A stretch of 64,000 nt of DNA from Collybiopsis luxurians FD-317 M1 (taxonomy: Eukaryota; Basidiomycota; Agaricomycetes; Agaricales; Omphalotaceae). Within the stretch, counting starts at the first letter, position 1. Every line of letters begins with the position of its first letter. Made by a program: the position numbers and the translations under genes. Of the stretch, positions 48,267-58,929 are shown one piece after another. The stretch lies in the NCBI GenBank assembly GCA_000827265.1, contig KN834783.1, positions 176,307 to 240,306 of the forward strand, given 5' to 3'. The notes under the pieces are model-generated. The model saw only the letters and a program-made list of their open reading frames with translations, made no database searches and was not told where the DNA came from.

Positions 48267-50320
48267 TACTCCACTCGATTCAGAAACGGCTAGGTATTCG
48301 ACTCTGAAGGATCCAAAAGTTTATATTGTCGTCTTTGCAGAGCAAAAAGCCTCACTTGGGAGAAGGGATACCTATAGTCGAATCTTTACAGTATGTGAGC
48401 GGATCTGCCGAGAGGCCCAGGAATTGTCGCCTGGTGATAGCGGTTAACACGTTAACATTTAAGAAGCTAAAGTCCGACGCTTCTTGATCTCCGCCCGAGT
48501 TCCATTATCTTCTCGAATGTTCCAGTACAGTGGCAGTGTACTAGATCGTGACTCTCATATCGAAAATGGACAATCATCGTGCTCCAACGGCTCGGCTTTA
48601 AATAGCGCAGCTTTGGCTTAAAGCCGAAGCTACGTCAAGCGGATGGCTCTGTCGCGGCTTGAAGCGGCTGAGCCAGTGACTGTATAAATTGGAACTGGTG
48701 CCTAGTGCGCCTAAAGCTCGGCTTCCTTTAGCTTGAGATTTGGATCCGCTCGGCTAAGCTAAAAATAGAAATTGGCTTGGCGCGCCGCCGTTATAGCCAT
48801 TCGAAAACCTGAATTTGGCAAGGCTGCTGAAGCAAGCCATTTTTGGAAGAGTTTCCAAAGTATAGATGACCTCTGCATGCTACAAATTCAATTCTAGCTT
48901 AGCAATGTTAGTACATCAGGTTTGTTAGCGTAGAAAATTGTGGATTTGCCACTGCCAGTTAGACTCAGAGTACCTAAGTTTGGCAAGTAAGGGTGATATT
49001 TTGGAGCCTATCCCGATTCAACTCATACTGAAATGCATGTCAATATACTCCAGGTCATTGGAACAAGGTTCCAGGACACCCTGACTCTGATTACAAGAGA
49101 TTGGTGTCTGTTTGATGTTGTTTGTAAACACGCATTAAGCGCCCAAATGATGGGACACGACACAAGCACGGTTTCATTCAACTGTTAAATGCTCAATAGA
49201 TTGAATAATCATTGAATTATACTATTATATTTGCTGTTTGTATATTAGAGAGTATCGTCGAGGATTATAGTTTTCTTGGCTTGGCACGTTTTTTTGTCCA
49301 CCAACGAAGTCATTGAGGCGCGATTTTCCTACTGGTTTGGCTTTCTAGCAAATAGTTGGTTGCCTGGCAGCCTCGGGCATCAGTGGCAAGCATTGAGTAG
49401 GTTGTTGGAGGCAAGACGGCTAAATCCGGCTTATGAGCGGGGCACCACCATTTGAAGCCGAGCTTTGGACACATGATAGTCATTTGCAAAACTCTGTTCC
49501 CCTTCGAAATTTGCGCCGCTCTTTATTTGTATTTGTGTGATGATACCTCGGCAGCAGCTGCGGCACCTTTTTCTCAACACCTCCCTCAGTAACTGCTACG
49601 ACTTCCAGAAGTCAGTTGCCATATACATGCTGGCTTGCAGCAAGGACCAATATATCTGCTAAATTTTGATTGCTTTGTACCCATACTGGTGGGATACACA
49701 AGGACTTTAGGATGACCAGTCAATGATCGACTCGGTCATCAGATGAACATAGTGCGCACAAGGCTCGGCCAAGAAAATCTGCACGCCATGTGCCAATTCA
49801 AAATAAGTGGAGCTGAGCCAAGTATCTTCCTTTTATGGGGAAGCCATACTCGAGTCGCTGCTCTATTTTTGGGAAATCAGACTATAAATTTGCTATAAAT
49901 AGTTGAGCCACATTTGGCCTATTCAGGGACAAGCCATTCAAAGCCATAGCCGATAAAAGCCGAGCTGTAGCCAGCCAAGCTGAGCATTGAGCGCACTAGA
50001 TAAACATGCCCTGGCTGTGCCATATTAGTCACCTTGCGTGCAAGGTCTATTCCACCCCTTCCCACTCGCACAAATGCATGGATCAAATTGGTCCAAGGGT
50101 CATACTTCATCACCATTGGTAAACTAGATAATTACACAGGATGCAAAAGCCATGGCAGTACATTTGGCAGCAGGGTTAGTCCCAGCCCATATGAGCTGAA
50201 CCAGACATGAGTCCATATACTGAAGGTGCTTACATAAGTAAGGTTTTTGTATGAGCAAGTCAAACTGAAGGCCCATTCAGCCATGAATGAGCAGGAGAAG
50301 TCTAAATTCAGTCTACAATA
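48267..50320. other. gene-free region rich in GGCTT/AAGCC words
   Basis: No gene. Words such as GGCTCGGCTTTAAA (near 48590) and CTAGTGCGCCTAAAGCTCGGCTT (near 48703, shown as its parts) recur in reverse orientation near 49956-50000 (AAAAGCCGAGCTG; AAGCTGAGCATTGAGCGCACTAG). This suggests an old inverted-repeat element of about 1.3 kb, heavily decayed and without an ORF. Confidence 0.35.
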
Positions 50321-50515
50321 CATGTCACTTTAGAACATAGAGAAGTAACTATGGAAATCTCATATTCCACAATTGTAGCAAAAGATAATGCTATAAGTAA
50401 CTTGTCAAATAACTAACATCCTAGATAAGTACATGAGACTTATAGGTAAATGTAAGTGGGAAACCTAAATGAAATAATAGGAAAAATGTACCCTCAGAAC
50501 AGTAAACAGGTTCTG

Positions 50516-50855
50516 TGTTGAGGAACGTGGTCCGTAGGTGGCCCGTAGTGTACACTTGGACATTTGCCTATTTAAGTAATACTTCCTTAACTTTGTTTCC
50601 ATCCTCTAATCCTTTAGCCTACGCCTATCCACTGCAGTATGTATAGCCCCCAGCTAAACCTTTTTACTTATGCTTATATATGTACATGTACATCTGTGTA
50701 CCTCAGTTGTTCTTTCTACTACAACTGAGGTACGCACATATTCTTATGCACATGTACTTCAGTCACTAACTTTCCTGTAGTACTTATTTTATTCTACAGG
50801 TAGATAATATAGAGTTGTTCTTTCTACTACAACTGAGTACTTATTTTATTCTACA
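50516..50855 (+). repeat. 5' LTR of the Copia element, with internal partial duplication
   Basis: Positions 50516-50798 align with the whole 3' LTR. They are followed by a further 57 bp that repeat the LTR's own end: GTTGTTCTTTCTACTACAAC, then TACTTATTTTATTCTACA. The 5' LTR is thus about 57 bp longer than the 3' LTR. Includes GCTTATATATGTACA, a possible promoter box. Confidence 0.88.
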
Positions 50856-50856
50856 G

Positions 50857-50868
50857 ATTATGAGACTC
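50857..50868 (+). other. putative primer-binding site (tRNA-Met half)
   Basis: Directly after the LTR the sequence reads ATTATGAGACTC. TTATGAG is complementary to CUCAUAA, the anticodon loop of tRNA-Met. Copia of Drosophila is known to prime from a cleaved initiator tRNA-Met half, so a similar internal-tRNA primer is inferred here. The match is short. Confidence 0.4.
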
Positions 50869-50932
50869 ATTTGTCTCTGAATCCCCAGCGAAAAACCTGA
50901 GAAAAATCCACTCCACCGAAAAATACACAAAA

Positions 50933-52150
50933 ATGTCTGGATCACAGAATCTGGTAACAGCACCAAGATTCCCTGAAGCAAAGCAGCTCATTGGGGAAGA
51001 CAACTGGAGGGAGTACAAGTGAGAAGTGTTGCTCGCAGTACAGTCTTGTGGCCTGAAGGGATATCTGGAAGGAACTATCGCCGAACTGACTACTATGTCG
51101 CTCCTCAGTACCCAAACATCTACCAATATCTTCAGCACCTCGCCGCTTCCAGAAGAATGGCTAGCCCACGACGCCATTGTAACCAGCATCATTGTCACCA
51201 ATATAGTTGATCCAATTGGTCTGGGTGTAGACAAGGACAAGACTACTTCAGCTAAAATATGGATGGCGCTGATCAGCAGATTCAAAAAACACAATGAACA
51301 GAAGATTCACCTTGCAGACAGTGCTCTCCATAAGTGCATTTACAATACAGACACAACAATGGAAGACCATGAATGAAAAATACAAAACCTACTTAAACGT
51401 CTTCATAACACTGGTGGTACTTGTACTGATAAGCAGTTCTGACTCATTGTTCTTGCTTCCTTGCCCAGAGAATGGAAGCCAGATGTTCATAATGTCCCAG
51501 GTTCCGATAGTGAATCTGCCTTCACTTTCCTACATTCTCTCTACCTGGAAAAGAAGGAGGAGGTAGATGAGGAAGAGTGTGACCTCAAAAAGGTCAAGGC
51601 ATTGTTGGCAAAGAATCGTATGGTTCTGGCATCAATCACACAGACAGGAGGGCAGGGCTCAAACAGGACAGTGAGTGATCGAGGATGTTTTAATTGTGGC
51701 AAGTCTGGTCATAACAAAGCTAACTGCTGGGCACCAGGTGGCAGAAAGGAGGGACAGGCACTGAAATGGTGGAGAGGCAAAGGGGCTGACAAGACCAATG
51801 CAAAGGTAGCCACGACGACCGAAGAAAACATTAATATTAATGCCATTGAAACTGATCCTGAACCCTCAGAACTCTATGTCCTTGAAGCAGCTGCACCAGA
51901 TGACAACTATGGTACATCTCCACCATGCAACTCAACTATCCATACCTTTGACATGGGTACACACAGACAAAAACCTCCCATTCTAGGAGATAGTGTTAAC
52001 GAGTCAGAGGAAGGAGCGCATGGTGTAGATAAAGACGTATCTGTAGACATAGTACTGATGTCCAATAAACAAGAGTGTTCTACCTGCTGTGCAACCTACT
52101 CTAGCAATAGAATTCAGACATTTCTTGACTCCAGAGCATCCAAACATTGC
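50933..52150 (+). pseudogene. Copia gag and protease start, broken
   Basis: Begins MSGSQNLVTAPRFPEAKQL and continues GEDNWREYK, then hits a TGA at 51019. The next frame carries EVLLAVQSCGLKGYLEGTIA. After another frame change, a zinc knuckle CFNCGKSGHNKANC (about 51687-51728) marks the nucleocapsid part. The protease active site, normally D-S/T-G-A-S, reads FLDSRASKHC followed by a stop at 52151. The Gly is replaced by Arg, so the protease would be inactive even without the stop. Confidence 0.85.
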
Positions 52151-55100
52151 TAGGTGGACTGGAGGGACTTTATCTCCTATAAAGAGGTCGAAAAGTCATT
52201 TGGGAACAGTGCAGTGGCAGGTGATGCAGGGAAGTTCAAGATTGAGGGAGTGAGTACAGTTGAGTTCAATACATGGATTGCTGGCAAATGGAAGACCATA
52301 TGGCTTGAAGGAGTTAAATATACTCCTACTTTTGGTCACAATCTCATCTCCTTGTCAGCATTAGACAGGCGCAGTTTTAAAGGAATGTGGGGGAACAGTA
52401 CACTGTCTGTTCAAAGAAAGGATAGAACACTGGTACTAGAGGGCCATGGGAAGTTGAGAATGTACAAGGTTACGGTACTCAAGCAACAGACGACTGCAGC
52501 CTCGGCATGGTCGCATGAATGACCGGTGGACATATCTATGTGGCACAGATGACTGGCACACATTGTGATACCAAGAATACTGCAGATGGTGAGTCGTAAT
52601 CCCATTGATGGGCTACATATCACATCGAAGAAGGTGCTGGGTATGTGTGAAGTGTGCTTGTATGGAAAGGCTACACGATGACCTTTTGATGAGAAGGTAA
52701 CACATGAAATGGAGGTGCTAGAATGAGTACACCTTGACTTGTGGGGGCCTGTGCAAACAAAAAGTTGAGGGGGAGTGTCCTACATGATGTTATGTTCAGA
52801 CGGAAGGTCATCAGCACAGATGCCATATTTCCTGGCAGATAAGTGTGCAAACACCACATTGAAAGTGTTTCACAAGTACCAAGTGATGGCAGAGCAACAA
52901 ACAGGGCAAAATTGCGTATAATTTGAACAGATGGAGGGGGAGAATTCGACAACCTGGTTATGGAGGAGTACTGCAGTGAACACAGTATTGTTATCAAAAA
53001 GGTTACACCCTACTCCTCGGCAGCAAACAGTATGGCTGAGAGAGGTAACCATATAGTCATTGATGGTGTCCGTACCACATTGGAAGATTCCAAGTTTCCC
53101 CTGTTGTTCTGGGCTGAAACTGCGAGCACATTCATCTATGTTGATAATTTTGTCCCAACCACACGGTTCCCTGATGAAGTCCCGATGGAGGTCTGGACAC
53201 GGAAATGGCAAGATATCTTGCACTTGCATCCATTTGGTTGTGACCGCTGGGTGACACTTCATAGCAGCCAGACGAATGGAAAACTTAGCAGGCAAGCAGT
53301 GAAAGGGAGGTTGCTTGGGTATATTGGGAGAAGAGGTTACCAAATCTGGATCCCCGAACTTCACACTATACGGGAATCGAGGGACATGAGGTTTGAGGAA
53401 GGAGGGCCAAAATGTACAAGGGATGGGCAGGAAGTAGAGGAGACAACTGTTGATTTAAGGTTTGACAACCTCTCTGAAGATGCCACAATGCTGAGGAAAG
53501 ATTTACCTAAATTAACAGAACTTGATCCCGATGACAGCCCTCCTGACATTAACCCTAGTACGGTAACTCAGCAACTAGAACCAACAACTCAAACTACTGT
53601 CCCTCATCCTTTGCCTGCAACTCAGACTCAGACTCGAACTCTGCATAAATGTGACCATCAGACCAACTTGAATGTAGATGCTCTTGTCCGGAGGGAAATG
53701 GGATGGAATAGGAGCACACGCATCAAGGATGCACTGCAAAAGACTCTCCGCTATTGTTTCCAACACTCCTATGGCCTTTTGCTCCATCACTCAGAACCCT
53801 TGGGCATTCGCATCAACTAATGACAGTTTGTACATGCCCAAATCCTACACACAGGCCATGAAGAACCCTCGCCTCTGGATGCCTGCAATGGAGACAGAAT
53901 ATTGGACTCTGCTCAAGAAGGAATGCTGGGATCTTGTTCCATTACTCGAGGGAGCAAATCTTACAAAAGGCCGGTGGGTATATGCTATCAAGTGGGGACT
54001 GACAGGAGATGTGCTGAAGAGAAAAGCACAATGGGTTGCACAAGGTTTTACACAGATTTATGGCCAGGATTTTGAGGAGACCTATGGAGGTGTAGCATGC
54101 CTGGAATCTATGTGCATAATTATTGCCATTATTGTTACTCTTCGACTCTCATTCTTCCATGTCAACTTCAAAGCAGCTTTCCTCAACAGTCCCATTTTGC
54201 ATGATGCCTATATGGAACAACCACAAGGTTTTGTGAAGCCAGGGCAGGAACACCTGGTCTGCAAGTTGAGGAAATCAATCTATGGTCTGTGACAGGGCTC
54301 CCATGACTGGCAAGATACCCTCAGAAAGGATTTGGCATCAAATGGGTATGTCACATTGAAGGCTGACACCTCTGTATGATGGAGACAGAGAGGTGGTGAA
54401 TATACCATCCACAGAACTTATGGCAATGACATATGTGGAGGAACGAGCGAGAAAAAGGACACAGTGATAGCAGAAATGGGGAAGAGATTCAAATCCGGGG
54501 AGGTGACAAATGAGATGCTGCTAGGCTGTCAGGTATTTCACAACACTCAGGAGGGTTTGATAATGCTCGAACACTTTGACTTACAACATGTTACACCTCA
54601 CTCTACACCACTACCTCCCAACATTCAACAGTCCCTCACACCTGCTCCAAATCCACTACCCCTTGAAGATCGCAGATTCATGGCAGACAAGCCTTACTGA
54701 CCTCTACTAGGATCAGCTCTCTGGGGACAAGCTTGGTCTAGACCTGACTTAGCATTCGCTACTGGTTACTTGGCACGATTCCAAGCAAATCCTGGGTGAG
54801 CGCACTGGGAAGCTCTACTATGGCTTGTTGGTTATATTAAGCATACAGTGCACTTTACAAACACCTACCGCCCCCCAAAGTGGATCTACCGGCAGCTGGA
54901 GATGGACTCCAACCCATCGGTTTTGTCAATTCAGATTATGCAGCATGCACAGATACAAGGAGGTCAATATCAGGATATGTTTTCTTTATGGCCAGTGCCC
55001 CAGTATCTTGGAGTTCCAAATGACAGCCATTTGTAACCCTGTCATCTACAGAGGCCAAATATGTGGCATTGGCGAGGGCAGCACAACAGGCAACCTGGTT

Positions 55101-55394
55101 GGCTGCTTTTATGAAGGAGGTGGATCTGGGTTTGCAAAGTCCAGTTGGTTTGCTTTGCAATAACTTTGGTGCTGTATTGCTAGCCCATAACATGAAGAAG
55201 CAGAACCTGGTTAAACATGTCAATACGAAGGCTCATTATGTTTGGGAGAAGGTGGAAGAGGGTGAGCTCACTGTCAGTGAGGTTCGCTCTGCAGATAATG
55301 CAGCAGACAGGTTTACGAAGGCGCTGGGTGCATCCCTACATTGTGACTTTATTAACATTTTAGGTCTTGAATTGGTTCTATGGACCAGGGGGAG
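52151..55394 (+). pseudogene. Copia pol: integrase, reverse transcriptase, RNase H, broken
   Basis: After the protease remnant come EGVKYTPTFGHNLISLSALD (pre-integrase), then the integrase core in pieces. One is YCSEHSIVIKKVTPYSSAAN, with NSMAERGNHIVID giving the Glu, and the C-terminal part is PFGCDRWVTLHSSQ. RT starts about 53838 with YTQAMKNPRLWMPAMETEYW, then KARWVAQGFTQ-like and FFHVNFKAAFLNSPILHDAY, stopping after KSIYGL. RNase H appears at 55010-55360 (STEAKYVALARAAQQATWL in its frame, then KHVNTKAHYVW). Multiple frameshifts and stops separate the parts. The RT catalytic YVDD region is degenerate: YVEERAR-like sequence follows at about 54430. Confidence 0.85.
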
Positions 55395-55677
55395 TGTTGA
55401 GGAATGTGGTCCATAGGTGGCCCATAGTGTATGCTTGGACATTTGCCTATTTAAGTAACACTTCCTTAACTTTGTTTCCATCCTCTAATCCTTTAGCCTA
55501 CACCTATCCACTGCAGTATGTATAGCCCCCAGCTAAACCTTTTTACTTATGCTTATATATGTACACGTACATCTGTGTACCTCAGTTGTTCTTTCTACTA
55601 CAACTGAGGTACGCACGTATTCTTACACACATGTACTTCATTCACTAACTTTCCTGTAGTACTTATTTTATTCTACA
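55395..55677 (+). repeat. 3' LTR of the Copia element
   Basis: 283 bp, TGTTGAGGAATG...TTCTACA, preceded by the polypurine tract CCAGGGGGAG and followed by the target duplication TTCTG. Confidence 0.92.
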
Positions 55678-55885
55678 TTCTGAGGGTTGGTGAAGGAAAA
55701 CTTGTGTATATATATTAGTTACCAGAATAAAGAAAAGGAAAAGGAAGAATAATAAAGAGTCTGATATGAGACACACATCAGGACACCACAAAGCGGCAGC
55801 ACAGAATGCATATCATATCATAGATTTAACACTCCCCCTGGTGTCCTGATACCACCAATCAAGACCCAGGGCAGATACAATGCAC

Positions 55886-56104
55886 TTATGTTTTGTCCTT
55901 TGGAAGCAATTTGGTCATAATATCTGCGAGGTTTTGATTCGAGGGAATGGGATGAACCGCAACAGTTCCATCTGCCACATGATCGCGAATGAAGTGGAGA
56001 CAGATATCAATATGTTTCAATGCATTGTGAGCCTTGTTTATTTCGGAGAGGCTGACAATGCCAATACTATTGCAAAGCATGTTGGATTGAGATTGAATCC
56101 ACAT
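55886..56104 (-). pseudogene. Copia RNase H C-terminal fragment
   Basis: The minus strand reads MLCNSIGIVSLSEINKAHNA, then LKHIDICLHFIRDHVADGTV, AVHPIPSNQNLADIMTKLLP. This is the C-terminal end of Copia RNase H, where KHIDIRYHFIREHV and ENLADIFTK are the usual words. The chain is cut at 56080 by the miniature repeat element, so sequence upstream of MLCNS in this frame comes from the insertion. Confidence 0.8.
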
Positions 56105-56211
56105 CTATTGGACACCAATGGTCAAGTAGCTCAGTTGGTTAGAGCACTGTCCCTGGAAAGTGGCAGGGGCCTGGGTTCGATTCCCAGCTTGGTCAATCTT
56201 TATCGTTAACA
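56080..56211 (+). repeat. left 132-bp terminal repeat of the miniature element
   Basis: TGTTGGATTGAGATTGAATC at the start, tRNA-like sequence in the middle, TTTATCGTTAACA at the end. Same length as the right repeat. Confidence 0.75.
56120..56195 (+). ncRNA. tRNA-like sequence (left copy)
   Basis: 76 nt. The first seven bases GGTCAAG pair with CTTGGTC at the end (two wobble pairs). GCTC..GAGC forms a D arm with AGTTGGTTA loop, and CTGGG-TTCGATT-CCCAG a perfect T arm. The A box TAGCTCAGTTGG and B box GGTTCGATTCC of RNA polymerase III promoters are intact. The anticodon arm is irregular: CTGTC/GGCAG would leave a 10-nt loop, and CTGGAAA within it would give anticodon GGA (Ser). It is a tRNA-derived pol III unit and not a credible functional tRNA. 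Confidence 0.6.
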
Positions 56212-56301
56212 GATTTGCAGTCAGATTAGCAATTAGATGACTAAGTTGGGGCCCTGATGATTCATGCTGGTGTCCATATCAGATGGTGGCTTCAGGGGGA
56301 G

Positions 56302-56433
56302 TGTTGGATTGAGATTGAATCCACATCCATTGGACATCAATGGTCGAGTAGCTCAGTTGGTTAGAGTACTGTCCCCGGAAAGTGGCAGGGGCCTGGGTTC
56401 AATTCCCAGCTTGGTCAATCTTTATTGTTAACA
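56302..56433 (+). repeat. right 132-bp terminal repeat of the miniature element
   Basis: Follows the tract CAGGGGGAG; ends TTTATTGTTAACA. Seven transition differences from the left repeat. Confidence 0.75.
56342..56417 (+). ncRNA. tRNA-like sequence (right copy)
   Basis: Same fold as the left copy. Changes include GAGC to GAGT in the D arm and GGTTCGATTCC to GGTTCAATTCC in the B box, which would weaken but not abolish pol III recognition. Confidence 0.55.
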
Positions 56434-56495
56434 TAATTATGAGTCAGCTATGAGTATGCTTCAAGATGAAGAGACAAGTATCTCTGTAGTATATA

Positions 56496-57050
56496 CAGTG
56501 CCTCAAAAAATTGTCCACATGTTTGGTACTTCTGGAAAGATCTTTAATTTCCCAGTCACATGTTACTTTTCATAGATAATGGTTGGTAACAGCTAAGTAG
56601 TACTACATCCATGCTCTCTGTACCACTTTAGCCTTTTCAATTTGGGTCAAAACTCATCAAGTTATGAGCTACTTAATTTGAGTGGACAATTTTTTGACAT
56701 GCAACTTGATATACAACAGAGTGCAGTTTAGTACTTGGTATGACTTCCTTTTGCCTTCAAAACAGCTCCAAGCCTTCTAGGCATGCTCCTTGTCAACTTC
56801 TGACAATCTTCCTCTGTAATCTCTTCCCAAATCTCTGTTGCTCTGTCTGAAATTCAATATTGCAACCTTTGAAGAGCAAGTATACACAGTCAAGTCTTTT
56901 TACCAGTATGACTCAAGTAGACTCTGCAGTGGCAGTTCAATAATGGTCCAATGGTTCTTGATCTCTACCAGAGATCCACCTTTCGGCATATCAGTTCTTG
57001 GTCCCAAGCCAGTAATAAATCTCATTTTACCTTACCTTACCTGATTGCCT
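56496..57050. mobile_element. Tc1-like DNA transposon end fragment
   Basis: Starts CAGTGCCTCAAAAAATTGTC after a TA dinucleotide, as Tc1/mariner ends do. An inverted copy of the tip, GTGGACAATTTTTTGA, lies inside at 56682-56697. The following sequence (CTTCAAAACAGCTCCAAGCC, TTCTAGGCATGCTCC) resembles the region just inside the ends of Tc1-like elements. No transposase ORF or second end was found. The right limit is approximate. Confidence 0.5.
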
Positions 57051-58929
57051 TGTAACAGGATCGTGACTTTCGTCACTATCCGTTCTGATTTCGTGGACTT
57101 GCTCATGAGGTAGCAGATACACGGTATTGACCAATATTGAGCGGACGCAGTCTCGTCCGAGCAAAGGGAGAAGTTCTCCGAGTCCATTACTTTATTACAG
57201 TTTCGATGGTATGTGTTGCATTATGGGAAAGCTAACGCCACAAGTGGTAGAGCGTATTGCGCCCGTGCACGGGGCGCGGTCACTCAGCTCAACCCGGCCT
57301 CACCCAATCTTCATAGCGGTATATATACGATTGCGCGAGGGGAACTTGGGCAGGGTGAAACCTGCTTTCCGCCTCCATCCTACTCTTGTGTGTATTGTAA
57401 TTACACTATACATGCATATTCACGATGCAGAACAAGCAGGCGTCGCACACAAAACAGTTACACATGATGCTACGTTCCTACTGAGGGTTGAAAGGAAGTA
57501 CAAAAGACCCTGATTACCAAGAAACGGGATCACGCAATGGACGCAATCCAACGATATATCAAACACTATAACTGTCTTTCGGTTCTTCTGTACTTGTCGA
57601 ATGAGAACCCGACGTCCATTCGAAAAATCTTTTCTGAAATCCCAATTACCGTCGTGAAATTTGAACGAGAATAACTTGAATGAGAACCACTCTAGTCCTG
57701 CAAAATATTGCTCCTGAATATATGGAAGAGGTCAAGAAATTTTGTGGCCTAGTAGTAGCGGATAACGATTAAAAGATAACGACCTTATACGAATTTACGT
57801 TATAAGTGCTTCAACCAACTCCTCTTCAGTAGCGTATGAGAGGGATAAGTCCCACCATTCAGCAAGACCGGCCTTGGGCTTCCATGGGATGTATTGTAGG
57901 TAGATCGGAGAGCCTGCTAACGTTGGGCTACCCTGGTCCCGATTCCCCTCCGTCTATGATTACCGGAGTATCTTAATTTCACATACTTCACTCGCGCACG
58001 GACAATACAGAAGACACATTTGTTTTATTTATAGGGATATATGCTGCACACAGTTTTATAAATACAGTCGGTAAACGAGTCGTCGTCGTCGTCGAGAGAC
58101 AGAGAAAAGGGGGGGAAGAGAAACCAGAGCACAGAGTGTAGGAAACACGGTCGGCGTCGCCAGGATCTATGCCGAAAGCGAGGTACGGTCAAACGGTATG
58201 CAAGAGTCAAGTCGCGTCGAGGCGAGATGGCCATTAGTATATATAGCTGTAATTGTATGTGTATGTGTATGGATATATAGCAGAGCATGCGGAAGATGCA
58301 GGATAAGATTTGGCTAGGGATACAGATAGTCGAGCAAGCGAGATATGAACGAAAAAGAAAAAAAAAAGAGGAAAAAAAAAGAGAATAAGCGATCATAGAG
58401 GGGTAGGACGAGTCATCATCATCATTACAGTTGTGCAAAAACGAGAGGAGGATTCAGGTGAATCAGAGCGATGCGAAAGAAGGAGCGTCGAGATGAAGCA
58501 TCATGCATCGTGCATCAGTGACCATTGTCGTCAGTAGGCGTGAAGCATACAGAAACGAGAATGCGAGAAGCGACGAGAGCGTAAGCACGCCGCATCCAGA
58601 TATATGTATTGTGTGTATTGTGTGCATTTTGAGGGGAGGGTTTCCAGTAAGAGGAGGGAGGGGGGCCAACGACCACCAGGCGTTGAGAAGAAGTGTCGTT
58701 GTCGTCATTGAAGACGAGAGACATGAAGCATGGAGGAATGGGAAGCGTAAGCCGACCGTATCCAGATATATGTATTATGAAGTTAGATTTTGAGAGTTTG
58801 GATTAAGAAGACCAAGGTCGACAACCACCAGGGTAACACGGATAATTCCAGCGCGCAGCGTACCGAATCACGTCGACGGATAGATAGACCATATCTCCGT
58901 TCGTTCATTCGTTCATTCGTCAAATCGAA
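57051..58929. other. gene-poor stretch, low-complexity in part
   Basis: No supported gene. The + strand at 58075-58130 and 58340-58390 is purine-rich (GTCGTCGTCGTCG and A/G runs), and an open frame at 57127-57513 has no family feature. The part next to 58930 is the 3' flank of the STE3 gene. Confidence 0.45.

Larger units (their letters stand above)
50516..55677 (+). mobile_element. Copia-type LTR retrotransposon, near complete, non-functional
   Basis: Two terminal repeats starting TGTTGAGGAA and ending TTCTACA bound a 5.16-kb element. The 5-bp sequence TTCTG occurs directly before the left repeat (50511-50515) and directly after the right repeat (55678-55682), a target-site duplication. The order gag, protease, integrase, RT, RNase H is that of Ty1/Copia. 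Stops and frameshifts interrupt gag and pol. The two LTRs differ at roughly a dozen sites over 283 bp, mostly transitions, so insertion is not very recent. It sits inside the LTR of an older Copia fragment. Confidence 0.93.
56080..56433 (+). mobile_element. TRIM-like miniature element with tRNA-like sequence in each terminal repeat
   Basis: Two direct repeats of 132 bp (56080-56211 and 56302-56433) flank 90 bp. Each repeat starts TGTTGGATTG and ends GTTAACA, the TG..CA form of an LTR. The internal 90 bp end in TTCAGGGGGAG, a polypurine tract directly before the second repeat. There is no coding capacity. This is the layout of a terminal-repeat retrotransposon in miniature. Each repeat contains a complete 76-nt tRNA-like sequence. 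The two repeats differ at 7 positions, all transitions. It lies inside a Copia RNase H fragment; no clear target duplication is visible, so the exact ends deserve caution. Confidence 0.65.
50320..56495 (-). mobile_element. older Copia-type fragment on the minus strand, hosting nested insertions
   Basis: The minus strand carries the end of a Copia Pol (55886-56079) followed by a purine tract (CACCAGGGGGA) and an LTR starting TGTTAAATC at 55831. That LTR is interrupted at 55682/50516 by a complete younger Copia element and resumes leftwards from 50515 (minus strand reading TTTACTGTTCTGAGGGTACA) to an uncertain end near 50320. On the other side the RNase H part is split by a 354-bp miniature element at 56080-56433. 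The minus strand beyond it contains a fragment resembling the RNase H 'EAEY' region. The left limit is a guess. Confidence 0.6.

Noticed and set aside
56120..56417. Two genuine tRNA genes
   Set aside because: Acceptor, D and T arms fit, but the anticodon arm does not close normally and both copies lie at the same place within paired terminal repeats; better read as tRNA-derived parts of a mobile element.
57127..57513. 128-codon open frame
   Set aside because: No family motif and a competing frame of similar length; flanked by transposon debris.
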